Positions 14,959 to 20,827 of a stretch of 20,971 bases of DNA are shown piece after piece (position 1 is the first letter of the stretch; each line of letters starts with the position of its first letter). The stretch is from Ornithomonoglobus_A sp034090805 (GTDB lineage: Bacteria; Bacillota; Clostridia; UBA1381). The DNA is taken from assembly GCA_034090805.1 (NCBI GenBank), contig JAXDRV010000068.1, positions 1 to 20,971 of the forward strand. The letters are read 5' to 3'. The position numbers and the translations under genes are program-made. Under the pieces are notes generated by a model that saw nothing but the letters and a program-made list of their open reading frames with translations, was not told where the DNA came from and did no database searches.

Positions 14959-15035
14959 TGGTAGCGGTAACTGGATTTGAACCGGTGACACTGCGGGTAT
15001 GAACCGCATGCTCTAGCCAACTGAGCTATACCGCC
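14959..15035 (-). tRNA. tRNA-Met (anticodon CAT), elongator type
   Basis: The 77-nt cloverleaf read on the minus strand has acceptor GGCGGTA/TACCGCT with the G1-U72 pair, a D-arm GCTCAGTTGGCTAGAGC, an anticodon stem TGCGG/CCGCA around TTCATAC (anticodon CAT), a T-loop TTCAAAT and an encoded 3' CCA. The 5' end GGCGGT and the TTCATACCC anticodon region match my memory of the B. subtilis elongator tRNA-Met. Initiator tRNA would have three G-C pairs in the anticodon stem and a 1-72 mismatch. tRNA-Ile2 (also CAT) has a different acceptor stem. It is a single tRNA with its own promoter and terminator. Confidence 0.95.
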
Positions 15036-15050
15036 GTAACAACATTAACC

Positions 15051-15093
15051 ATTATACACTATTTCGACTTATTTGTCAAGAGTTTTTTGAAAA
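15051..15093 (-). promoter_or_regulatory. consensus promoter of tRNA-Met with A-tract upstream block
   Basis: On the minus strand a perfect TTGACA (15079-15074), 17 bp and a perfect TATAAT (15056-15051). The 20 bp 15093-15074 read TTTTCAAAAAACTCTTGACA, nearly identical to the infC promoter, as expected for a strong stable-RNA promoter. Confidence 0.9.
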
Positions 15094-15111
15094 AAATATT
15101 AAAAAATTTAA

Positions 15112-15275
15112 AAAAATATGTTACTATTCAGGTATATTTATAAATTGTTGTTTGTACACAATGCAAAATGCTGAATGTTTAGGTATAAGTTGAAGACACA
15201 TTTCTGCATTCTGCATTATTATTTCTGCATTATACCTACAAACAGCAATTTATAGCTGAATAGTAACAAAAATAT
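15112..15275. mobile_element. MITE copy 1 (148-bp non-coding element with terminal inverted repeats and 8-bp target duplication)
   Basis: The element is 15120-15267. The left end GTTACTATTCAG and right end CTGAATAGTAAC are perfect inverted repeats, and the arms continue inward (TATAAATTG with CAATTTATA, GTTTGTA with TACAAAC) with a small gap. A second inner pair is AGGTATAA (15181-15188) with TTATACCT (15230-15237). AAAAATAT flanks both sides (15112-15119, 15268-15275) as a target duplication. No open frame of note lies inside. It shares ATTTCTGCATTCTGCATTAT and the whole right arm with copy 2. It sits about 40 bp upstream of the -35 boxes of both the tRNA-Met and malic enzyme promoters. Confidence 0.85.
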
Positions 15276-15298
15276 TAAGACAATAAGTTGTTCGTTCA

Positions 15299-15337
15299 TG
15301 AAAAAAATCTTGATATTTTGAGAATATGTGGTATAAT
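15299..15337 (+). promoter_or_regulatory. sigma-A promoter of malic enzyme and GNAT genes
   Basis: TTGATA (15310-15315), 16 bp, TATAAT (15332-15337). An A7 tract lies just before the -35 (TGAAAAAAATC from 15299), similar to the other A-tract promoters of the window. Confidence 0.75.
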
Positions 15338-15379
15338 ATATAGGAATGGATTTTATAATGGCTGAAAGGAGTTTACATA

Positions 15380-16552
15380 ATGGATAAAAAGGAATTTGCT
15401 CTTAAGGAGCATGAAAAGTGGCACGGGAAAATTGAGGTAATCTCACGTGCGCCGATAACGAACAGAGAGGAGCTGGCAACGGCATATACACCGGGAGTCG
15501 CAGAACCTTGCCTTGAAATTGCGAAGGATACCGACCTGTCATATAAATACACACGCCGTTCAAATCTTGTGGCGGTAATAACAGACGGAACTGCTGTTCT
15601 CGGATTGGGAGACATAGGTCCTGAGGCGGGTATGCCCGTCATGGAGGGCAAATGTGCTCTGTTTAAGGAGTTTGCGGACGTTGACGCTTTCCCGCTTTGC
15701 ATACGCTCAAAGGACGTTGACGAGATTGTGAACACCGTTAAGCTTATCGCAGGCTCATTCGGTGGAGTTAATCTTGAGGACATCAGCGCGCCGAGGTGTA
15801 TTGAAATAGAGCGTCGTCTAAAAGAGGAGTGCGATATTCCGATATTCCATGACGACCAGCACGGTACGGCGGTGGTTGTGCTTGCATCTGTGCTTAACGC
15901 TCTTAAGCTTGTAAACAAGGATATAACAAAAATAAAGGCCGTTGTAAACGGTGCGGGAGCAGCGGGCAGCTCAATAACGAAGATACTTGTGTCAAGAGGT
16001 CTGAAAAATGTAATCGTGTGCGATATAAACGGCTCACTGTACCGAGGTAAGGAGGGATTGAATCCCGAACAGGCGAAGCTTGCCGAAATAACCAATCCCG
16101 AAAACATTGACGGCACGCTTGTCGAAGTGATGAAGGGCGCAGATTTGTTTATCGGTGTGAGTGCGCCGAATATCGTGAGCCGTGAAATGGTTGCATCTAT
16201 GGCGGACAAGCCGGTGCTGTTTGCAATGGCGAATCCTGTTCCGGAAATCATGCCCGATGAGGCTCTTGCTGCCGGAGCGGCTGTTGTGGGTACGGGGCGC
16301 TCGGATTTTCCGAATCAGATAAACAATGTTCTTGCGTTTCCGGGGATTTTCAGAGGTGCGCTTGACGTTCGTGCAAGCGATATAAACGATGAAATGAAAA
16401 TCGCCGCAGCCGAAGCGATAGCGGGACTTATAACCGATGAGGAGCTTAATGCGGAATATATAATCCCGGACGCTTTTGACAAGCGCGTTGTGGAAAACGT
16501 TGCAAAGGCTGTCGGAGAAGCGGCAAGGAAAACGGGAGTGGCGAGAATATAA
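15380..16552 (+). CDS. malic enzyme (malate dehydrogenase, oxaloacetate-decarboxylating)
   Basis: The enzyme oxidatively decarboxylates malate to pyruvate and CO2 with NAD(P), linking C4 acids to fermentation and lipid reductant supply. The 390-residue short form lacks the phosphotransacetylase-like C-terminal domain of MaeB. Visible motifs are TAYTPGVAEPC with catalytic Y36, EGKCALFKEFADVDAFP with the catalytic Lys, EDISAPRCIEIE and FHDDQHGTA (157-163) for the divalent metal, and the dinucleotide loop GAGAAG (191-196). The acid residue in VIVCDINGSL after the second strand suggests NAD rather than NADP. ATG at 15380 with AAAGGAG 8 nt upstream. The acetyltransferase gene begins on the very next base after its stop. 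Confidence 0.95.
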   Translation: MDKKEFALKEHEKWHGKIEVISRAPITNREELATAYTPGVAEPCLEIAKDTDLSYKYTRRSNLVAVITDGTAVLGLGDIGPEAGMPVMEGKCALFKEFADVDAFPLCIRSKDVDEIVNTVKLIAGSFGGVNLEDISAPRCIEIERRLKEECDIPIFHDDQHGTAVVVLASVLNALKLVNKDITKIKAVVNGAGAAGSSITKILVSRGLKNVIVCDINGSLYRGKEGLNPEQAKLAEITNPENIDGTLVEVMKGADLFIGVSAPNIVSREMVASMADKPVLFAMANPVPEIMPDEALAAGAAVVGTGRSDFPNQINNVLAFPGIFRGALDVRASDINDEMKIAAAEAIAGLITDEELNAEYIIPDAFDKRVVENVAKAVGEAARKTGVARI

Positions 16553-17044
16553 ATGGATATTAAGGTAAGACAATACAGCGAAAACGATTTGGAGCAAATG
16601 ATAAAAATCTGGAATGAGGTCGTTGAGGAGGGTGTAGCATTTCCTCAGACCGAGCTGCTTGACAGCAAGACGGGAGCGGAGTTTTTTGCGGCTCAGTCAT
16701 ACTGCGGTGTTGCCGAGGATAAGCAGAGCGGATTGATTTTGGGTATGTACATACTTCACCCCAATAATGTGGGCAGATGCGGACACATATCAAACGCAAG
16801 CTATGCGGTGCGTTCGGATATGCGTGGGAATCACATAGGCGAGGCGCTTGTTACCGACTGCATGAAAAAGGGTGCGGAGCTTGGCTTTAAAATTTTGCAG
16901 TTTAACGCAGTTGTAAGAACAAACGGTGCGGCAAGGCATCTTTATGAAAAGCTCGGCTTTACGCCTCTCGGCATTATACCCGGAGGGTTTTTGATGAAAA
17001 ACGGCGAATATGAGGATATTGTGCCGTATTACCATACATTGTAA
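16553..17044 (+). CDS. GNAT family N-acetyltransferase
   Basis: This 163-residue single-domain acetyltransferase transfers an acetyl group from acetyl-CoA to an unknown acceptor. The acetyl-CoA pyrophosphate loop RSDMRGNHIGEAL follows the strand ASYAV. The C-terminal half (FNAVVRTNGAARHLYEKLGFTPLGIIPGGFL) is typical of the family. The start codon directly abuts the malic enzyme stop with no spacer, and the nearest SD-like sequence (GGGAG) is inside the malic enzyme gene about 13 nt upstream, so translation may be coupled. The acceptor cannot be told from sequence; no known toxin or antibiotic partner is adjacent. Confidence 0.88.
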   Translation: MDIKVRQYSENDLEQMIKIWNEVVEEGVAFPQTELLDSKTGAEFFAAQSYCGVAEDKQSGLILGMYILHPNNVGRCGHISNASYAVRSDMRGNHIGEALVTDCMKKGAELGFKILQFNAVVRTNGAARHLYEKLGFTPLGIIPGGFLMKNGEYEDIVPYYHTL

Positions 17045-17072
17045 AAAGAAGGGGTGTCACAGCCCCTTCTTT
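17045..17072. terminator. bidirectional terminator between the convergent GNAT and XRE genes
   Basis: AAAGAAGGGG (17045-17054) pairs perfectly with CCCCTTCTTT (17063-17072) across an 8-nt loop. The plus strand reads into CTTCTTTG, the minus strand into CTTCTTTTT. Confidence 0.8.
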
Positions 17073-17140
17073 GCATTATACTAAATTAATGAGATACTCT
17101 TTCAAATTAAGCCTTTTGAAAATCCTAATAAATATAATTA

Positions 17141-17578
17141 TTATTTCCAATGCTTAAGTGTCGGTATAATTGCCTCCATATGCGCCCGAACCTGTTCTGC
17201 GGTCCAATTTTCATTTGACAAATGCTCCGCACAGAAATCAATCAGCTGATCTTTGTCGGAATATGTAAATTCGCCGTCAGTGTAACACCATTTGCAGTAT
17301 TCCTCGTTGAAAGTGCCGTCTGTTTCTTTGCTGATTGTAGAATCATCAAGCGGCATACCGCAGCATTGACAAATCAGCTGTCTCGGAGAGCCTAACAGCG
17401 TATTGATGGAAACATCAAAAAATTTCGACAGTAATTTCAATGTTTCCGTATTTGGAACGGTTTCGCCGTTTTCCCATCGTGATACCGCTTGTCTTGTAAC
17501 AAAGATTTGTTCTGCAAGCTCCTCCTGCGAAATGCCTTTTTGTTTTCTCAATTCAAGTAAAATAGTTTTTGTATCCAT
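17141..17578 (-). CDS. XRE-family regulator with C-terminal zinc-ribbon domain
   Basis: This 145-residue protein has an N-terminal helix-turn-helix of the Cro/CI type (residues about 5-62: LRKQKGISQEELAEQ, VTRQAVSRWENG). It is joined to a small zinc ribbon with CxxC pairs C70/C73 (CQCCGMPL) and C95/C98 (EEYCKWC). The ribbon and the following GEFTYSDKDQLIDFC match my memory of the putative zinc-ribbon family PF12674. The start is the ATG at 17578, preceded by GAGGTGAT; the frame is open upstream to 17671 but those residues include the promoter. It is monocistronic and convergent with the GNAT gene. Targets are unknown; the ribbon may sense metal or redox, or bind a partner. Domain call firm, role unknown. 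Confidence 0.85.
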   Translation of the reverse strand: MDTKTILLELRKQKGISQEELAEQIFVTRQAVSRWENGETVPNTETLKLLSKFFDVSINTLLGSPRQLICQCCGMPLDDSTISKETDGTFNEEYCKWCYTDGEFTYSDKDQLIDFCAEHLSNENWTAEQVRAHMEAIIPTLKHWK

Positions 17579-17600
17579 ATAAATAATCACCTCAATGAAT

Positions 17601-17629
17601 ATTTTAACACAAACATATCTTATAAGCAA
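17601..17629 (-). promoter_or_regulatory. promoter of the XRE-zinc ribbon gene
   Basis: On the minus strand TTGCTT (17629-17624), 17 bp, TAAAAT (17606-17601), with TG one base before the -10 (extended -10). The -10 is about 22 nt from the start codon. Confidence 0.6.
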
Positions 17630-17645
17630 GCAACTCGCTGTTGCT
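17629..17645. promoter_or_regulatory. inverted repeat AGCAAC-N5-GTTGCT at the -35 of the XRE gene (candidate operator)
   Basis: A perfect 6-bp inverted repeat with 5-bp spacer touches the -35 box of the XRE regulator promoter, where autoregulation by an HTH dimer could occur. It is the only such dyad in this upstream region. Function inferred from position only. Confidence 0.35.
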
Positions 17646-17682
17646 GTAAATACCGATTTGCCCGTTGACACTGTGCATTAAG

Positions 17683-17730
17683 CAAAATGGGTGCAACAAA
17701 ACTTGCGTTTCACTGCACCCACCCATTTTG
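17683..17730 (-). terminator. terminator of the infC-rpmI-rplT operon
   Basis: CAAAATGGGTG (minus strand, from 17730) pairs with CACCCATTTTG (to 17683). An inner GGGTGCA/TGCACCC pairing is an alternative register. It lies 15 nt beyond the rplT stop. Confidence 0.65.
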
Positions 17731-17745
17731 GTATTCTGCTTTATA

Positions 17746-18099
17746 TTAAAGAGCGCTCTTAGCTGTTTCAACAAGCTTTGCGAATGCAGCGGGATCTGCT
17801 ATTGCAACCTCCGAAAGAACCTTTCTGTTCATCTCGATACCGCTCTTCTTAAGACCGTTCATGAATGTTGAATAGTTCATGCCGTTCATCTTGCAGGCAG
17901 CACTGATACGTGTGATCCAGATACGTCTGAAATCTCTCTTTCTTCTCTTTCTGCCTACGTATGCATTCTGCATTGAACGCATAACAGCCTGGTTAGCAAT
18001 TCTGAACTGCTTGCTCTCTGCGCCTCTGAAGCCCTTTGCAAGCTTTAATATCTTTTTATGTCTTTTTCTGGTATTTAATGCACCTTTTACTCTTGCCAT
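17746..18099 (-). CDS. rplT: 50S ribosomal protein L20
   Basis: L20 is a 117-residue early-assembly protein of the large subunit that binds 23S rRNA, and in Bacillota it also represses its own operon. The sequence is full length: MARVKGALNTRKRHKKILKLAKGF, a basic extended N-terminal helix (YVGRKRRKRDFRRIWITRI), and the globular C-terminal part (NYSTFMNGLKKSGIEMNRKVLSEVAI). The start is preceded by AGAGAGG. It is the last gene of the operon, 23 nt after rpmI. Confidence 0.98.
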   Translation of the reverse strand: MARVKGALNTRKRHKKILKLAKGFRGAESKQFRIANQAVMRSMQNAYVGRKRRKRDFRRIWITRISAACKMNGMNYSTFMNGLKKSGIEMNRKVLSEVAIADPAAFAKLVETAKSAL

Positions 18100-18122
18100 T
18101 GGTTTTAGCCTCTCTTTCTGAA

Positions 18123-18326
18123 TTATTTGTAAGGAATAAGCTTCTTGATTACTGCTGCGTTAGCCTTTGAGCAGTAAGCCTGCTTTCTGAGATGTCTTTT
18201 TCTCTTTGTGGTTTTCTTGTTCAGAATATGGCGTCTGAAAGCTTTGTTCATCTTTACCTTACCGTTTTTGGTAAGATTAAATCTCTTGGCTGCGCCTCTG
18301 TGTGTTTTTATCTTAGTCTTGGCCAT
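18123..18326 (-). CDS. rpmI: 50S ribosomal protein L35
   Basis: L35 is a small basic large-subunit protein. The 67-residue sequence MAKTKIKTHRGAAKRF...HLRKQAY...IKKLIPYK matches the family over its whole length (usually 64-66). AAGGAG lies 9 nt before the ATG. It is placed between infC and rplT in the conserved order, with 26 nt to infC. Confidence 0.98.
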   Translation of the reverse strand: MAKTKIKTHRGAAKRFNLTKNGKVKMNKAFRRHILNKKTTKRKRHLRKQAYCSKANAAVIKKLIPYK

Positions 18327-18352
18327 TTTAGTCCACTCCTTTTCTGAATAAA

Positions 18353-18865
18353 TTATGATAGGGGAGCAAGGAACATTGTCATGTTTCTGCCCTCTAATTT
18401 TGCGGGTCTTTCGACCGTACCCATTTCCTTTGTCTGCTCGGCAAATTTATTCAGCAGGTTTAAACCTATATCTGAATGACTTACCTCACGTCCTCTGAAA
18501 CGAACCATGACCTTTACCTTGTCGCCGTGCTTTAAAAACTTTAAGGCATGCTTTACCTTGGTGTTGAAGTCGTTGGTGTCTATTGACGGTGAAAGCTGAA
18601 CCTCCTTTATGTTGATAACCTTTTGGTTTTTGCGGTTCTCTTTTTCACGCTTGTTCATTTCAAATTTGTACTTGCCGTAGTCCATTATCTTGCATACGGG
18701 CGGCTTTGCCTGCGGTGCAATTTTAACGAGATCCATGTTCTTTTCCGATGCGAGCTTCTGTGCCGACTTGGCATCCATAACTCCGAGCTGCGATCCGTCG
18801 TCAGCTATAACACGAACCTCCTTGTCACGGATTTGCTCGTTGATTTGTAAATCATTCTTACTAAT
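18353..18865 (-). CDS. infC: translation initiation factor IF-3
   Basis: IF-3 binds the 30S subunit, prevents premature joining of 50S and checks start codon and initiator tRNA. The 170-residue protein has the N-terminal domain (INEQIRDKEVRVIADDGSQLGVM), the lysine-rich linker (YKFEMNKREKENRKNQK) and the C-terminal domain (KEVQLSPSIDTNDFNTKVKHALKFL to NMTMFLAPLS). The start is a rare ATT at 18865, 7 nt after a perfect AAGGAGGG (18880-18873), giving (M)SKNDLQINEQIR. The in-frame ATG at 18883 lies just upstream of that SD and would add only seven codons. An ATT start is the classic infC feature, letting IF-3 limit its own translation. It heads the operon with rpmI and rplT. Confidence 0.97.
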   Translation of the reverse strand: MSKNDLQINEQIRDKEVRVIADDGSQLGVMDAKSAQKLASEKNMDLVKIAPQAKPPVCKIMDYGKYKFEMNKREKENRKNQKVINIKEVQLSPSIDTNDFNTKVKHALKFLKHGDKVKVMVRFRGREVSHSDIGLNLLNKFAEQTKEMGTVERPAKLEGRNMTMFLAPLS

Positions 18866-18880
18866 GGTTAATCCCTCCTT
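18863..18880 (-). promoter_or_regulatory. SD plus non-canonical ATT start codon of infC
   Basis: On the minus strand AAGGAGGG (18880-18873), 7-nt spacer and ATT (18865-18863). The ideal SD compensates for the weak start codon. This arrangement underlies IF-3 autoregulation in other bacteria. Confidence 0.88.
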
Positions 18881-18899
18881 CATTTCATTCCCGAACAAA

Positions 18900-19014
18900 C
18901 AAAAAACGGATACAAAGTACCCGCCCGAACATACTCCGCTCCTTTTGAAGCGTATGTATTTACCGTTGCGCATAAAAGCTTACGGTGAGAGCGGATAACT
19001 CTGCTTGTTTTTAC
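18900..19014 (-). promoter_or_regulatory. L20-type leader with attenuator ahead of infC
   Basis: The transcript leader ends in a terminator: CGGGTAC-TTT-GTATCCG (18923-18907) followed by T6 (18906-18901), about 35 nt before the infC start. Upstream is a stem CATAC-GCTTC-AAAA-GGAGC-GGA-GTATG (roughly 18958-18932). A long-range pair TCCGCTC (18995-18989) with GAGCGGA (18941-18935) would compete with it. In Bacillota this operon is attenuated by free L20 binding the leader. The location, terminator and alternative pairings fit that model; I assign the class by context rather than by a covariance search. Confidence 0.72.
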
Positions 19015-19020
19015 TAAAAG

Positions 19021-19063
19021 AGTATACCACACCGAAAGCGGTTTGTCAAGTGTTTTTTGAAAA
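19021..19063 (-). promoter_or_regulatory. sigma-A promoter of infC-rpmI-rplT with A-tract upstream block
   Basis: On the minus strand TTGACA (19049-19044), 17 bp, TATACT (19026-19021). The 20 bp 19063-19044 read TTTTCAAAAAACACTTGACA, one base different from the tRNA-Met promoter block. Confidence 0.9.
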
Positions 19064-19080
19064 ATTTTTCAAAATGTATA

Positions 19081-19191
19081 AAAGTCACGTTACTGTTCAG
19101 GTATATTAGGTATAAGCTAAAAACATATTTCTGCATTCTGCATTATACCTACAAACAGAAATTTATAGCTGAACAGTAATAACAAAGTCAC
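19081..19191. mobile_element. MITE copy 2 (95 bp, shorter relative of the element at 15120)
   Basis: The element is 19089-19183. It starts GTTACTGTTCAG and ends CTGAACAGTAATAAC; the ends are inverted repeats apart from an extra TAA near the right tip. The 8-bp AAAGTCAC is repeated exactly on both sides (19081-19088, 19184-19191), a convincing target duplication because it is not simple AT sequence. Compared with copy 1 it lacks most of the left inner arm and one repeat of the ATTTCTGCATT unit. The right arm (TTATACCTACAAACAG, then AATTTATAGCTGAA) is nearly identical. It sits 40 bp upstream of the infC -35. The stretch 19192-19274 that follows shows nothing I can name. Confidence 0.85.
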
Positions 19192-19274
19192 TGTCGTAAC
19201 TGTCATTTCGCTGCGCTGCAAATTGATATGCAGACTTTTTATCGGTTATGCAATTGAGGAATTTTCCGACAGAT

Positions 19275-19299
19275 AAAAAGGACGCCCTTTCGGACGTCC
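19275..19299 (-). terminator. terminator of the alcohol dehydrogenase gene
   Basis: On the minus strand GGACGTCC-GAAA-GGGCGTCC (19299-19280) with one G-T pair, followed by TTTTT (19279-19275). It lies 16 nt after the stop codon. Confidence 0.85.
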
Positions 19300-19315
19300 C
19301 TTATGTAAGCGTTAA

Positions 19316-20497
19316 TCAGAAATCTACCTCTGTGCCGTAGTATGTGCATACGAACAGCTTTTCCATCTGTTCGGGGGTAATTGTTCTGGGGTTTGAGCCT
19401 GTGCAGGCATCGCCGACAGCATTCTTTGCGATTTCGGCTACCTTTTCCTTGAACTCTTCCTCGTTTACGCCGAATTCCTTAAGCGTCTTGGGGATGTTCA
19501 TAGCTCTGTTAAATTCCTCAATCTTTGCGATAAGCGCATTTACCTGTGCTTTTTCCGATGTGCCGCCAAGACCTACTCTTCTTGCGATGTCAGCATATCT
19601 TCTCATAGCCTCCGGCTCGTGCGAGTTATACTTGATAACATAGGGCAGATAAATTGCATTTGCGCAGCCGTGGGGGATATGACCTGTTGAGAAAGCAGCT
19701 CCCGTCTTGTGTGCCATTGAGTGAACTATACCCAAAAGTGCATTCGAGAATGCCTGACCTGCCAGACACTGTGCGTAGTGCATCTGCTCTCTTGCGTCCA
19801 TATCACAGAGATATGACTGCGGCAGATAATCGAATACCATCTCGATTGCCTTTATTGCAAGAGGATCGGTAAACGGTGAATTAAGCGTTGAAACATAAGC
19901 CTCGATAGCGTGCGTAAGAGCGTCCATACCTGTGTATGCAACCTGCTTAACCGGCAGCGACTCAACAAGCTCAGGATCAACTATAGCAACGTCCGGTGTG
20001 ATCTCGAAGTCTGCAAGAGGATACTTGATTCCCTTTGCGTAGTCCGTAATTACCGAGAAAGCCGTAACCTCTGTAGCTGTACCCGATGTCGACGGGATAG
20101 CACAGAACTTAGCCTTTGTTCTCAGCTTCGGGAAGTTGAAGGGTATGCACAGATCCTCGAAGGTTGTGTCGGGATACTCATAAAATGCCCACATTGCCTT
20201 TGCTGCGTCAATAGGCGAGCCTCCGCCGATCGAAACGATCCAATCCGGCTCGAACTCTCTCATTGCTGCTGCGCCCTTCATAACGGTTTCAACCGAAGGA
20301 TCGGGCTCAACGCCTTCAAAGAACTTAACCTCCATGCCGGCTTCCTTAAGATAACCCTCTACCTTATCAAGGAAACCTCCCTTTCTCATCGAGCTTCCGC
20401 CCGATACAACGATAGCCTTTTTGCCGTCGAGATTTTTAAGATTCTCAAGCGAACCCTTTCCGTAGTACAAATCTCTCGGCAGTGTAAATCTTGCCAT
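19316..20497 (-). CDS. iron-containing (group III) alcohol dehydrogenase
   Basis: This 393-residue NAD(P)H-dependent dehydrogenase would interconvert aldehydes and alcohols in fermentation. The N-terminal Rossmann-like half has the GGGSPIDAAKA nucleotide motif and STSGTATEVTAFSVI. The metal ligands are D192 and H196 (GMDALTHAIEAY), H263 (MAHKTGA) and H276 (IPHGCANA). The start at 20497 has GGAGG about 8 nt upstream; longer in-frame starts overlap this SD. It is monocistronic, with a 230-nt leader, its own promoter and a probable Rex operator, so it should be induced when NADH is high. The substrate (ethanol, butanol, lactaldehyde, propanediol) cannot be decided. Confidence 0.94.
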   Translation of the reverse strand: MARFTLPRDLYYGKGSLENLKNLDGKKAIVVSGGSSMRKGGFLDKVEGYLKEAGMEVKFFEGVEPDPSVETVMKGAAAMREFEPDWIVSIGGGSPIDAAKAMWAFYEYPDTTFEDLCIPFNFPKLRTKAKFCAIPSTSGTATEVTAFSVITDYAKGIKYPLADFEITPDVAIVDPELVESLPVKQVAYTGMDALTHAIEAYVSTLNSPFTDPLAIKAIEMVFDYLPQSYLCDMDAREQMHYAQCLAGQAFSNALLGIVHSMAHKTGAAFSTGHIPHGCANAIYLPYVIKYNSHEPEAMRRYADIARRVGLGGTSEKAQVNALIAKIEEFNRAMNIPKTLKEFGVNEEEFKEKVAEIAKNAVGDACTGSNPRTITPEQMEKLFVCTYYGTEVDF

Positions 20498-20707
20498 GGT
20501 AATTACCTCCATTTTATATTTATTATGGCAGCCTCCCAAAATCTACCGGCACGCGGCATATTGCACATCCGACACCGTCTTTTGTATTAAAATCTCTTCA
20601 GGATGCGATCCTTTTGAGAATTTTGCGTGAAATACGGCGTCATCGGCGTAATCTGCCAAGCACCATCAGCTTTTAGGAGATTGCTTTTTGAACAATACCT
20701 TTGAGAA
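20498..20707 (-). other. long 5' leader of the alcohol dehydrogenase mRNA
   Basis: The roughly 210 nt between the Rex site and the start codon hold no convincing gene. One neat hairpin is TCTC-AAA-AGGAT-CGC-ATCCT-GAA-GAGA around 20590-20618. An AAGC/GCTT pair lies further upstream. No known riboswitch is recognised and no terminator precedes the SD. Confidence 0.4.
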
Positions 20708-20725
20708 TTGTTATTTTTTTAACAA
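20708..20725. promoter_or_regulatory. probable Rex (NADH/NAD+ sensor) operator
   Basis: TTGTTATTTTTTTAACAA matches the Clostridia Rex consensus TTGTTAA-N4-TTAACAA at 13 of 14 defined bases. It lies just downstream of the -10 of the alcohol dehydrogenase promoter, so bound Rex would block transcription, and alcohol dehydrogenases are classic Rex targets. Longer arms AGAATTGTTA/TAACAATTCT extend the symmetry. No rex gene is in the window. Confidence 0.72.
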
Positions 20726-20737
20726 TTCTTTACTAAT

Positions 20738-20780
20738 ATTATATCACTTTTCAACGTAATATGCAATAGTTTTTTAAAAA
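20738..20780 (-). promoter_or_regulatory. promoter of the alcohol dehydrogenase gene
   Basis: On the minus strand TTGCAT (20766-20761), 17 bp, TATAAT (20743-20738), with TGA before the -10 (extended -10). The upstream block TTTTTAAAAAACTATTGCAT (20780-20761) has the same A6-CTA-TTG layout as the ftsZ promoter. Confidence 0.78.
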
Positions 20781-20827
20781 AAATTTGTAAAAAATGTTGG
20801 TTAATTTTGTTAAAGGAATGTAAATAA

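Noticed and set aside
14959..15035. Initiator tRNA-Met or tRNA-Ile2 for the CAT anticodon
   Set aside because: No G-C triplet in the anticodon stem and no 1-72 mismatch of initiators; the acceptor stem matches elongator Met rather than Ile2.
15373..16251. 292-codon open frame on the minus strand opposite the malic enzyme
   Set aside because: Ser/Thr/Ile-rich shadow typical of antisense frames. The plus-strand gene has all catalytic motifs and an SD.
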